Of a stretch of 27,093 bases of DNA, positions 7,008-14,355 are shown piece by piece (positions within the stretch are counted from its first letter, which is position 1; each line of letters begins with the position of its first letter). Position numbers and translations under genes: made by a program. Source of the DNA: DASSWB01 sp035705495 (GTDB lineage Bacteria > Bacteroidota > Bacteroidia > Flavobacteriales > Flavobacteriaceae). Location: positions 1 to 27,093 of the forward strand of contig DASSWB010000027.1 in assembly GCA_035705495.1 (NCBI GenBank), in the 5' to 3' direction. The notes under the pieces were generated by a model. That model was not told the origin of the DNA, made no database searches, and saw only the letters and a program-made list of their open reading frames with translations.

Positions 7008-8042
7008 GTGATCCTTGAAGTTATTATCAAAATTAAATTCTGAAAAACCCTTGTAATTTTTAAGTTCTTCAAGTTTTTCAACTTCAAAATTGTCTTGTAA
7101 ACTAAAGGGCGCAAATTTTAATTTCTCAAACCTTTTGGCCAAATACAATTGTTCGTATTGCCCGGGCGTGGGAATAAAAAACGCGCGTTTGTAAAGCTTC
7201 GCCAAATCCATAATTGTGGAATAACCAGAGCGTGCAATTACGACTTCACTGGCATTTATCGCATTTTCCAACTGGTTACCCAACAAGAAATTATAGACTT
7301 TTATATTTCCTTTTTTCTGGGAAGTTTGATTTTTTTCCATAATTCCGCGGACAAAAAGTATATTCTTTTCCAAGTTTTGAAGTTTTTCCAAAAGCAGGTT
7401 TTCCAAAATTTCGCGCTGTGGTTCAGGACCAGAAAGCAGAACCAAATAATCGTAGCGTTTTTCAGTTTTGAAAAATTTCAACCGACTTATAGGCCCAATG
7501 TATTTTACTTGGCAGCTTTGTTTATTTGTCAAACCCAAGGTCCCGCTTAGGTTTTTTTTCGATCTTACATCAGGAACCCAGCATTGATCGAATTTCTTGA
7601 TAAAATGTTTATGAATCAAAGAACTAAAAAAAGTTGTTTTCCCTGTCAGCACGTTTAATTGGTGCGTGATGACCACGGAAGGAATACTCTTACATCTCAC
7701 CCCCAACCTGTTATCGGAAATGACACCTTTCAAAGAATATTTTTTCACCAGTTGCTTTGTCCGGACGTTTTCTTCCAAAATCGCTTTTCTTATCCTTGGC
7801 AGCGAAGCAATCAGTTTTAACCTAAATGATTCTCCGGCCTCGGGATATCTTATATTATATGATGGAAGTTCTTCTGAAATCAGGTCGGGAAATTCCTTTC
7901 GAAGTAGGGAAAGGGCAGCGCCATCAGAAGCAATAATTGGCTCAAAACCTTCTTCCAGCAACTTTTCAATAATAGGAATGCAACGTGTGGCGTGACCTAA
8001 TCCCCAATTGAGCGGTGCGACTAAAATTCGTCTTTTATCCAT
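6984..8042 (-). CDS. MurG-like glycosyltransferase (GT28 fold)
   Basis: This gene encodes 352 residues starting at MDKRRILVAPLNWGLGHATR. An upstream in-frame ATG at 8060 adds only MWLIIF and is less likely. The N-terminal half has the LNWGLGHATRCIPII motif, typical of GT-B enzymes acting on a lipid-linked or membrane acceptor. The C-terminal half has the sugar-nucleotide-binding region VVIARSGYSTIMDL and PTPGQYEQLYLAKRFEKL, resembling the UDP-binding loop of MurG and UDP-glucuronosyltransferases. It is not murG itself: the usual murG neighbours (ftsW, murC) are absent. The acceptor is unknown; cell-envelope glycolipid or LPS-like sugar addition is plausible. Its 3' end overlaps the histidine kinase gene by 24 bases on the opposite strand. 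Confidence 0.85.
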   Translation of the reverse strand: MDKRRILVAPLNWGLGHATRCIPIIEKLLEEGFEPIIASDGAALSLLRKEFPDLISEELPSYNIRYPEAGESFRLKLIASLPRIRKAILEENVRTKQLVKKYSLKGVISDNRLGVRCKSIPSVVITHQLNVLTGKTTFFSSLIHKHFIKKFDQCWVPDVRSKKNLSGTLGLTNKQSCQVKYIGPISRLKFFKTEKRYDYLVLLSGPEPQREILENLLLEKLQNLEKNILFVRGIMEKNQTSQKKGNIKVYNFLLGNQLENAINASEVVIARSGYSTIMDLAKLYKRAFFIPTPGQYEQLYLAKRFEKLKFAPFSLQDNFEVEKLEELKNYKGFSEFNFDNNFKDHLALFEGK

Positions 8043-8109
8043 AAAGATGATTAACCACACTTACCATGTTGCAGTTTTTGCTAATTTTACGAAAAATTTG
8101 CGGATAAAA

Positions 8110-8784
8110 GTGGGGAGCAAGAATAAACTTAAAAGATTTAAGGAAAACGAAACGTTTTCAAATGTCATTCAGCCGAAAAGAGAAGAAGCTTTAAATGAAG
8201 ATTTTAAGTTCAAAGACAAATGGGCGTCGGATTTCTTCAAAAATGAAAATCCCATTGTTTTAGAGCTTGGTTGTGGAAAAGGAGAATACAGCATCGGACT
8301 GGCACAAGCATATCCGCAGAAAAATTTCATCGGAATTGATATTAAAGGAGCACGATTTTGGCGTGGCGCAAAAACTGCGTTGGAAGAAAACATAAAAAAT
8401 GTCGGTTTCATGCGAACTCAAATCGAATTGATCGACCGGTTTTTTGCTGAAGGAGAAATTGATGAAATATGGATTACTTTCCCCGATCCCCAAATAAAAT
8501 ATAAAAGAACAAAACACCGGATGACAAATCCGCAGTTTTTGGAAAAATATAAAAAGATCTTGAAACCTGACGGAAGGGTCAACCTGAAAACTGACAGTGA
8601 ATTTATGCATGGTTATACTTTGGGGCTTCTGCAAGGTGCCGGCCACGAAATACATTATGCAAATCACAATGTTTACAAAAACGAATATTCGCCAAAAGAA
8701 GTAACAGGTATTCAAACATTTTACGAAAAACAGTATCTTGAGCAAGGGAAACCGATCACTTATATTCAGTTTACGATAAAATAA
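8110..8784 (+). CDS. trmB: tRNA (guanine-N7-)-methyltransferase
   Basis: The product is 224 residues from a GTG start. It makes 7-methylguanosine at position 46 of the tRNA variable loop using S-adenosylmethionine. Motifs seen are ELGCGKGEYS (SAM-binding motif I), FIGIDIKGARFWRGA, the family signature ITFPDPQIKYKRTKHR, and LKPDGRVNLKTDSEF. The GTG at 8110 was chosen because family members in this phylum begin with GSKNKLKRF directly after the initiator. An ATG at 8047 would add 21 residues of no clear family similarity. The gene is divergent from the glycosyltransferase and is followed after four bases by the LysE-type exporter, suggesting co-transcription. Confidence 0.93.
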   Translation: MGSKNKLKRFKENETFSNVIQPKREEALNEDFKFKDKWASDFFKNENPIVLELGCGKGEYSIGLAQAYPQKNFIGIDIKGARFWRGAKTALEENIKNVGFMRTQIELIDRFFAEGEIDEIWITFPDPQIKYKRTKHRMTNPQFLEKYKKILKPDGRVNLKTDSEFMHGYTLGLLQGAGHEIHYANHNVYKNEYSPKEVTGIQTFYEKQYLEQGKPITYIQFTIK

Positions 8785-8788
8785 AGAT

Positions 8789-9409
8789 TTGGAGGAAACC
8801 AAAATTTTCCTGATTACCTATTTCGCCGCCTTAGTTGGTGTGATTCCACCGGGACTTGTGAATATGACGGTGGCAAAAACCTGCATTCAACGTGGTAAAA
8901 GAAGCGGAATGTATGTAGCTGTAGGCGCTACTGTTGTGGTTTTTATTCAAGCACTGATTGCCATTTTACTCGCCAAATACATTTTCAACAATCCGTATAT
9001 CCACAATATTTTATTACGTACCGGATTGGTCATTTTGGTGTTAATGCTGATTTATTTCCTGATTATGGCGAAGCGCAAAGCCAAACAGGTAGAGTATTCC
9101 TCAGATGGGTTCACAAAGAGTTTTTTTAAAGGAACAATGATTTCTGCGCTGAATATCTTTCCAATTCCCTTTTTCTGTGCCGTCGGAACTGCTTTGAACA
9201 TTAATGGAGAAGTTTCCTACCACATTTTTCATATCGCAACTTTTGTGCTTGCGGCCGGATTGGGAACCTTTACTTCACTCTATTTCTATGTGATTTCCTT
9301 CTTAAAAATAGAGAGCAAAGCCGATTATTTTGCGCGGTATTCAAATTACTTCATGGCCGCATTAATGTTAATTCTAATTGTTTTCACCTTGCTACGAATT
9401 TACACCTAA
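8789..9409 (+). CDS. LysE-family amino-acid/metabolite exporter
   Basis: This gene encodes 206 residues with about six hydrophobic segments. The N-terminal signature GVIPPGLVNMTVAKTCIQRG is characteristic of the LysE/RhtB exporter superfamily, with a polar SALNIFPIPFF segment later. The start is a TTG. No ATG lies between the upstream in-frame stop and the first transmembrane helix, and the next ATG would remove that helix. Bases GGAGG lie within codons two and three, too late to serve as ribosome site. The stop overlaps the ATG of the next gene by one base (TAATG). The substrate cannot be read from the sequence. Confidence 0.85.
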   Translation: MEETKIFLITYFAALVGVIPPGLVNMTVAKTCIQRGKRSGMYVAVGATVVVFIQALIAILLAKYIFNNPYIHNILLRTGLVILVLMLIYFLIMAKRKAKQVEYSSDGFTKSFFKGTMISALNIFPIPFFCAVGTALNINGEVSYHIFHIATFVLAAGLGTFTSLYFYVISFLKIESKADYFARYSNYFMAALMLILIVFTLLRIYT

Positions 9410-9738
9410 TGGCCAAAAAGGATTCCAATTTTTTTGAAAAGGTATATGAAGCCGTTAAACTGATTCCAAAAGGAAAAGTCACTTCTTACGGCGCAATCGC
9501 AAAATCCATCGGCGCTCCGGGAAGTGCGAGAATGGTAGGTTGGGCTTTGAACAATTCTCCGAAAGAAGATGTCCCCGCGCATCGGGTAGTCAATAGGAAC
9601 GGATTATTAACCGGCAAAAGCCATTTTGGAGGTAGTTTTGTGATGCAGCAAATGTTGGAGAATGAAGGTGTGAAAGTTGTAAACAATTCCGTAGAAAATT
9701 TTGAGAAATATTTTTGGGAACCACCAACACTTTTATGA
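9409..9738 (+). CDS. Alkyltransferase-like DNA-repair protein (MGMT fold without catalytic Cys)
   Basis: This gene encodes 109 residues, the size of the MGMT C-terminal DNA-binding and active-site domain alone. Seen are IPKGKVTSYGAIAKSIG (helix-turn-helix entry), SARMVGWALNNSP with the nucleotide-flipping Arg, and the active-site region PAHRVVNRNG. True O6-alkylguanine transferases have PCHRV; here Ala replaces the acceptor Cys. Proteins of this alkyltransferase-like class bind O6-alkylguanine and hand the lesion to nucleotide-excision repair rather than removing the alkyl group. It is coupled by a one-base overlap to the LysE exporter upstream. No terminator stronger than a short ATGATT/AATCAT repeat at the stop codon was seen. 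Confidence 0.9.
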   Translation: MAKKDSNFFEKVYEAVKLIPKGKVTSYGAIAKSIGAPGSARMVGWALNNSPKEDVPAHRVVNRNGLLTGKSHFGGSFVMQQMLENEGVKVVNNSVENFEKYFWEPPTLL

Positions 9739-9829
9739 TTTGAATCATAGGTTAATATCTATTTTTTCATTCAGTTTTTCTCGTAGAATTCTTTAGTCTC
9801 AAGTGCTTCACATTCTGAAGTTTTACTCC

Positions 9830-9837
9830 TATATTTG
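9830..9837 (+). promoter_or_regulatory. -7 promoter element for the Mrp-NifU operon
   Basis: TATATTTG is a perfect -7 match, 49 bases before the Mrp gene's ATG, in the only sizable gap between the repair gene and the Fe-S cluster genes. At the expected -33 distance only TTC is seen, so that half is weak. Confidence 0.5.
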
Positions 9838-9886
9838 TATTTTAGAATGAATATAGATAAGCACCGAATTTACAAGTAAAAATTTA

Positions 9887-11014
9887 ATGAAATTAGAGAG
9901 AAAAGATATCCTGAAAGCCTTGGAAACGATTTCTGTTTCCGGTGAGGGTCAAAATATGGTTGAAAGTGGCGCGGTACAAAACGTCATGACATTTGGGGAC
10001 GAAGTAGTGGTTGATATGGTTTTGGGAACACCGGCTTTACATATCAAAAAAAGAGCGGAAGTTGATGTGATGAAGGCGATTCACGAACATGTTTACGAAA
10101 AAGCAAAAGTAAAAGTCAACATTAAAGTTCAAGCTCCTGAAAAACCCGAAATCAAAGGAAAACAAGTACCGGGAATAAAAAATATTATTGCCGTTGCCTC
10201 TGGAAAAGGTGGCGTTGGAAAATCTACAATTACTTCAAATTTAGCTGTTACGTTAGCAAAAATGGGCTTTAAGGTCGGTTTGCTGGACGCCGATATTTAC
10301 GGACCTTCAGCCACAATTATGTTTGATGTTGAAAATGAACGTCCGCTTTCAGTGAATGTCGATGGAAAATCGAAAATGAAACCTGTGGAAAGTTATGGTG
10401 TGAAAATATTATCAATCGGATTTTTCACCAAACCGAACCAAGCAGTTGTTTGGAGAGGTCCCATGGCAGCAAAAGCTTTAAATCAGATGATTTTTGATGC
10501 AGCTTGGGGAGAATTGGATTTTATGTTGATTGATCTTCCTCCTGGAACTGGTGATATTCATCTTTCAATTCTGCAATCACTTCCCGTGACTGGTGCCGTG
10601 ATTGTTACTACTCCGCAAAAAGTCGCATTGGCCGATGCCCAAAAAGGAGTTGCCATGTTTCAGCAGGAAAGCATTAATGTTCCTGTATTGGGAATCGTGG
10701 AAAATATGGCCTATTTCACACCCGAAGAACTTCCGGAAAACAAGTATTTTATTTTCGGAAAACATGGTGGTAGAAATTTAGCAGCTGATTTACACATTCC
10801 ATTTTTAGGGGAAATCCCGCTGATACAAAGCATAAGGGAAGCTGGAGATAGCGGACACCCAGCTGCATTGCAAATGGGAACAAATTTGGAAACCGCTTTT
10901 TACGATCTTACACAAAGAACGGTACAAGAAACCGTGAACAGAAATAAAAGCTTACCTCCTACCGAAGCCGTGAAAATAACGACCATGGCGGGTTGTAGCG
11001 CTATTAAAAAATGA
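9887..11014 (+). CDS. apbC: Mrp/ApbC-type iron-sulfur cluster carrier ATPase
   Basis: This gene encodes 375 residues. Residues 1-85 are a MIP18/DUF59-like domain. From about residue 100 comes a P-loop domain of the Mrp/NBP35 family: the deviant Walker A ASGKGGVGKSTITSNLAV, LLDADIYGPS, the switch segment DLPPGTGDIHLSI and VTTPQKVALADAQKG. The family binds a [4Fe-4S] cluster at a dimer interface and passes it to target enzymes in the cytoplasm. The usual CxxC of Mrp ATPases is not obvious; a Cys is present in the C-terminal AGCSAIKK. A NifU-like scaffold gene begins four bases after the stop, supporting the Fe-S role. Assignment is firm at family level; the specific client proteins are unknown. 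Confidence 0.93.
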   Translation: MKLERKDILKALETISVSGEGQNMVESGAVQNVMTFGDEVVVDMVLGTPALHIKKRAEVDVMKAIHEHVYEKAKVKVNIKVQAPEKPEIKGKQVPGIKNIIAVASGKGGVGKSTITSNLAVTLAKMGFKVGLLDADIYGPSATIMFDVENERPLSVNVDGKSKMKPVESYGVKILSIGFFTKPNQAVVWRGPMAAKALNQMIFDAAWGELDFMLIDLPPGTGDIHLSILQSLPVTGAVIVTTPQKVALADAQKGVAMFQQESINVPVLGIVENMAYFTPEELPENKYFIFGKHGGRNLAADLHIPFLGEIPLIQSIREAGDSGHPAALQMGTNLETAFYDLTQRTVQETVNRNKSLPPTEAVKITTMAGCSAIKK

Positions 11015-11018
11015 TAAA

Positions 11019-11258
11019 ATGACAGGTGAAGAACTAAAATTGAACGTTGAGATGGCCTTGGCCGAAATTCGCCCTTTCTTGGAAAACGATGGTGGTGATA
11101 TCTCATTGGTATCTATTGAAGACGACAAACATGTGAAGGTTCAATTGTTGGGCGCATGTGTGGGTTGCAGCATTAATCGCATGACTTTAAAGTCGGGCGT
11201 TGAAATGACCATCAAAAGATACGCGCCTCAAATTGAAACCGTTATTAATATAGAATAG
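11019..11258 (+). CDS. NifU C-terminal-domain Fe-S scaffold protein
   Basis: This gene encodes 79 residues, the size of a stand-alone NifU C-terminal domain (Nfu type). LAEIRPFLENDGGDISLVSI is the family N-terminal pattern. GACVGCSINRMTLK supplies the CxxC that binds a [4Fe-4S] cluster at the homodimer interface. It starts four bases after the Mrp-type carrier, which is consistent with assembly and hand-off of clusters by the two products. The next gene starts 123 bases downstream, and no clear terminator is visible in between. Confidence 0.93.
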   Translation: MTGEELKLNVEMALAEIRPFLENDGGDISLVSIEDDKHVKVQLLGACVGCSINRMTLKSGVEMTIKRYAPQIETVINIE

Positions 11259-11381
11259 TAAAATGCGGTTTATGGAATTACAATGTTGCGAAAGTGACTT
11301 TGTGGTTTTTTATTACCGAAATTTTGCTGTTTCATCCCAAAATTTTTCAATATTAAAAAAGGGATCAAAGTTTAAACAAGA

Positions 11382-12437
11382 ATGATTAAAACAGATATAT
11401 TGATTATAGGCGCAGGTCCCACGGGACTTTTTGCCGTTTTTGAAGCAGGATTATTGAAATTGAAATGTCACCTGATCGATGCACTTCCACAACCTGGCGG
11501 ACAGTGTTCAGAGATTTATCCGAAGAAACCCATTTATGATATTCCGGGTTTTCCAGAAATCTTGGCTGGCGATCTCACCACAAATCTAATGGAACAAATT
11601 AAACCTTTTTCACCAGGTTTTACTTTGGGGGAAAGAGCTGAAACCATTGAAAAATTGGAGGATGATTCTTTTGTCGTAACAACCAATAAAGGCACAAAAC
11701 ACAATGCCCCTGTCGTTGTGATTGCTGGCGGATTGGGAAGTTTTGAACCTCGAAAACCTCCTATTTCAAATATTGCCGATTTTGAAGACAAAGGCGTGAA
11801 TTATTTCATCAAAGAGCCGGAATTTTTCAGAAACAAAAAAGTAGTGATTGCCGGTGGTGGAGATTCGGCTTTGGATTGGTCTATTTTCCTTGCCGATGTT
11901 GCTTCGGAAGTTTCTTTGGTTCATAGAAGAAATGAATTTCGGGGCGCGTTGGATTCGGTTGAAAAAGTTTCGGAACTTTCAAAAATTGGAAAAATCAATT
12001 TGATTACGGAAGCTGAAGTTGTTGGATTGAATGGTTCAAATCAGTTGGAATCCGTGTTGATCAAAAAGAAAAATTCCGAAGAAGAAATAAAAGAAACCGA
12101 TTATTTTCTTCCTTTATTCGGACTCTCACCAAAATTAGGACCGATTGCAGATTGGGGTTTGGAAATTGAGAAAAACGCGATTAAAGTCGACAATTCTTAC
12201 GATTATCAAACAAACATCCCAGGAATTTACGCAATTGGAGATGTGAATACCTACCCGGGGAAACTGAAATTGATTCTATGCGGATTTCACGAAGCCGCCA
12301 TTATGTGCCAAAGTGCATATCAGCGAATTTTCCCGGATAAAAAATACGTGATGAAATATACAACTGTTGGTGGTGTTCACGGTTTTGACGGAAGTGTAAA
12401 AGAGGCGAAGAAGGAAGTGGTCAAGAGTATAAATTAA
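11382..12437 (+). CDS. Ferredoxin-NADP+ reductase, thioredoxin-reductase-like type
   Basis: This gene encodes 351 residues. FAD-binding Rossmann motif IIGAGPTGLFAVFEAG starts at residue 6; PGGQCSEIYPKKPIYDIPG is the segment typical of this reductase class. The NADPH-binding motif VVIAGGGDSALDWSIFLA follows at about residue 150, and the second FAD contact is YAIGDVNTYPGKLKLILCGF. The redox CxxC of thioredoxin reductases is absent from the NADPH domain, which points to the TrxR-like ferredoxin reductase (YumC type) rather than a thioredoxin reductase. The [2Fe-2S] ferredoxin gene 33 bases downstream is the obvious redox partner. Together they would move electrons between NADPH and Fe-S proteins in the cytoplasm. 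Confidence 0.88.
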   Translation: MIKTDILIIGAGPTGLFAVFEAGLLKLKCHLIDALPQPGGQCSEIYPKKPIYDIPGFPEILAGDLTTNLMEQIKPFSPGFTLGERAETIEKLEDDSFVVTTNKGTKHNAPVVVIAGGLGSFEPRKPPISNIADFEDKGVNYFIKEPEFFRNKKVVIAGGGDSALDWSIFLADVASEVSLVHRRNEFRGALDSVEKVSELSKIGKINLITEAEVVGLNGSNQLESVLIKKKNSEEEIKETDYFLPLFGLSPKLGPIADWGLEIEKNAIKVDNSYDYQTNIPGIYAIGDVNTYPGKLKLILCGFHEAAIMCQSAYQRIFPDKKYVMKYTTVGGVHGFDGSVKEAKKEVVKSIN

Positions 12438-12461
12438 TTCAGAATTCAGAATTCAGAATTC
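12438..12461. repeat. Tandem heptanucleotide repeat
   Basis: Three perfect copies of TTCAGAA stand head to tail, followed by TTC of a broken fourth copy. The array fills the gap between the stop of the reductase gene and the start of the ferredoxin gene. A change in copy number would alter the spacing between the two genes without touching either reading frame. Confidence 0.9.
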
Positions 12462-12469
12462 AAAAAAGT

Positions 12470-12802
12470 ATGTCAGACATAAAACTAACAATCATAGATC
12501 GAGAAGGAGAAGCCCATGTGGTGGATGCGCCAACTGATATGAACATGAACCTCATGGAAGTCATTCGTTTACATGAATTGGCCCCTGAAGGAACCATTGG
12601 TATTTGCGGCGGAATGGCAATGTGCGCTTCATGTCATTGCTACATCAATTACAAAGAACTTGTTTTGCCTGAAAAGAGCTTTGAAGAAGAAGATATGCTG
12701 GATCAAGCTTTTTTGGTTGAAGAAAACAGCAGATTGAGCTGCCAAATTCCAATTACTGAGGAATTGGAAGGATTGGAAGTGAAAATTGCACCGGTTGCTT
12801 AA
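12470..12802 (+). CDS. Adrenodoxin-type [2Fe-2S] ferredoxin
   Basis: This gene encodes 110 residues. The cluster ligands are visible as GICGGMAMCASCHCY (C-x5-C-x2-C) plus the fourth Cys in SRLSCQIP, the spacing of adrenodoxin/Isc-type [2Fe-2S] ferredoxins rather than plant type. LPEKSFEEEDMLDQAF is the acidic interaction helix region of this class. Such ferredoxins supply electrons for Fe-S cluster assembly or to monooxygenases. The TrxR-like reductase directly upstream and the Mrp and NifU genes before it favour an Fe-S or general electron-transfer role. Confidence 0.93.
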   Translation: MSDIKLTIIDREGEAHVVDAPTDMNMNLMEVIRLHELAPEGTIGICGGMAMCASCHCYINYKELVLPEKSFEEEDMLDQAFLVEENSRLSCQIPITEELEGLEVKIAPVA

Positions 12803-12916
12803 ATTTCATGCAAAACGCAGATAAAATATTCAGGATCTACTTTTTTCTGAACTTGAAAAACTGCTTGGAAATCGGTTCAGCATAATAAAGTAAGGTAGCA
12901 TAGAAAATTAAAGAAT

Positions 12917-13351
12917 ATGAAATATCTCCGAATTTTATTTTTCTTATTATTTCTGTCCTGTACACCTGAAAAGCCTATTAATGATATGGTGGGAAATTAT
13001 ACCAGTGCCAAAATGGATAGAGTTGAAAGACTTTATTATAAATTAGGTTTTGGTGTGAATTCTACAATTATTAAAACGGAATTATCGCTAAAAAAGAATG
13101 CCACTTTTTATTTCGAAACCTGTGGTATAAAAACAAGAGGAAAATGGAAAGTCAAAGATGATCTGCTAATTTTAAATGTAGAACAAGGGAAATTTAAAAA
13201 CGATAGCTTAGCAAGAATAAAAAAATTCAATGTTAAAGAGAGGAAAGAACTTTTTCAATTTCACATTGAAAAAAACAAATTATTCGCTATTGTACCTAAT
13301 AGTGACGGAAGAAAAAGTATACTCTTGTTGAAAAAACAAAAACAGTCCTAA
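12917..13351 (+). CDS. Small lipoprotein of unknown function
   Basis: This gene encodes 144 residues. The N-terminus MKYLRILFFLLFLSCTP is a short lipoprotein signal with the lipobox LFLSC, giving Cys15 as lipid anchor. The mature part is basic and beta-rich, with TFYFETCGIKTRGKWKVKDDLLIL resembling a copper-resistance or lipocalin-like strand pattern, though I cannot assign a family. It sits 114 bases after the ferredoxin gene and 26 bases before the acyl-synthetase gene, with no convincing promoter of its own. It may be a lineage-specific addition. Confidence 0.75.
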   Translation: MKYLRILFFLLFLSCTPEKPINDMVGNYTSAKMDRVERLYYKLGFGVNSTIIKTELSLKKNATFYFETCGIKTRGKWKVKDDLLILNVEQGKFKNDSLARIKKFNVKERKELFQFHIEKNKLFAIVPNSDGRKSILLLKKQKQS

Positions 13352-13361
13352 TTTGTTTTTA

Positions 13362-13369
13362 TAATTTTG
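13362..13369 (+). promoter_or_regulatory. -7 promoter element for the acyl-synthetase gene
   Basis: TAATTTTG matches TAnnTTTG exactly and ends only eight bases before the ATG at 13378, which would give an almost leaderless transcript. No TTG is present at the standard -33 spacing. Confidence 0.4.
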
Positions 13370-13377
13370 TCGTAATT

Positions 13378-14355
13378 ATGTCTGGACAAGAAATTTTCAA
13401 CATCTCCACTTTTTCCGAATTTGAAAAAACTGCTTTGGAAGTTTTTGAATTCCAATTTGGAAACAATCCTGTTTATCGAAAATTCTGCGATTTACTCAAT
13501 AGGAATCCGCAAAATGTTAGCAGTTTAGAAACCATTCCTTTTATTCCCATTCAATTTTTTAAATCGGATAAAATCATTTCTTCCGAAGAAAAAGCGGAAA
13601 TCATTTTCACAAGCAGTGGGACCACAGGGAATCAGACGAGCAAACATTATGTCACGGATCTTTCCATTTATGAAAAAAGCTTCAGAAAAGGTTTTGAATC
13701 TTTCTACGGAAACATAGAAGATTATGCAGTTCTTGCACTTTTGCCGTCCTATCTGGAACGGGAAGGTTCTTCACTCATTTACATGGCTGAAGATTTCATC
13801 AAAAAGAGCAAAAACAAGCACAGCGGATTCCACCTCAACAATTTTTCGGAATTAAAAAACAAACTGATTGAACTGGATTCCGAGGGACAGAAAATTCTTT
13901 TGATCGGCGTTTCATTTGCTTTGCTTGATTTGGCTGAAATGAATGAATTCCAGTTAAAAAACACGATTATCATGGAAACCGGCGGAATGAAAGGTCGCCG
14001 AAAAGAAATGATTCGGCAGGAATTACATTCGGTTCTAAAAACAGGTTTTGGCGTAGATAAAATCCATAGTGAATACGGAATGACCGAATTACTTTCCCAA
14101 GCGTATTCAAAAGGCGATGGGATTTTTGAATGTCCGCCATGGATGCATGTTTTAATCCGTGATCCCGAAGATGCGCTTTCATTTTTTCCAAATAAAAAAA
14201 CCGGCGGATTGAATGTAATTGATCTTGCCAATATCAATTCTTGTTCCTTTATCGCAACTCAGGATTTGGGACGAAAAAAAACCCAAAATCAATTTGAGAT
14301 TTTGGGTCGTTTTGACAATAGTGACATTCGAGGTTGTAATTTGCTCGTGCTTTAA
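13378..14355 (+). CDS. LuxE-like acyl-protein synthetase / acyl-adenylating enzyme
   Basis: This gene encodes 325 residues. The adenylate-forming P-loop is IIFTSSGTTGNQTSKH at about residue 78, the hallmark of the ANL superfamily in its short LuxE/PaaK-like form. IMETGGMKGRRKEM and KIHSEYGMTELLSQAY follow, corresponding to the ATP- and acyl-binding motifs, and FEILGRFDNSDIRGCNLLVL ends the protein. In luminous bacteria LuxE activates fatty acids for reduction. No luxCDAB gene is present, so the natural substrate is unknown. Its stop directly abuts the stop of the convergent tyrS gene with no bases between. A perfect inverted repeat in its 3' coding region is best explained as the tyrS terminator on the other strand. 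Confidence 0.85.
   Translation: MSGQEIFNISTFSEFEKTALEVFEFQFGNNPVYRKFCDLLNRNPQNVSSLETIPFIPIQFFKSDKIISSEEKAEIIFTSSGTTGNQTSKHYVTDLSIYEKSFRKGFESFYGNIEDYAVLALLPSYLEREGSSLIYMAEDFIKKSKNKHSGFHLNNFSELKNKLIELDSEGQKILLIGVSFALLDLAEMNEFQLKNTIIMETGGMKGRRKEMIRQELHSVLKTGFGVDKIHSEYGMTELLSQAYSKGDGIFECPPWMHVLIRDPEDALSFFPNKKTGGLNVIDLANINSCSFIATQDLGRKKTQNQFEILGRFDNSDIRGCNLLVL
14274..14307 (-). terminator. tyrS intrinsic terminator embedded in the convergent coding sequence
   Basis: Read on the minus strand, ACCCAAAATC, a seven-base loop and GATTTTGGGT form a perfect 10-bp stem followed at once by seven T. It begins 49 bases after the tyrS stop codon. On the plus strand the stem is followed only by CGTTTT, so orientation favours tyrS. 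The sequence lies wholly inside the 3' coding part of the acyl-synthetase gene. Confidence 0.75.

Noticed and set aside
7005..8042. Assigning the glycosyltransferase as murG
   Set aside because: It shares the fold, but the gene lacks the division-cluster neighbours and the overall sequence pattern of MurG, so only a family-level call is given.
8260..8802. Open minus-strand frame of 180 codons
   Set aside because: It is antisense to trmB, which has all its motifs. The frame is Phe- and Ser-rich, as expected of the reverse of AT-rich coding DNA.
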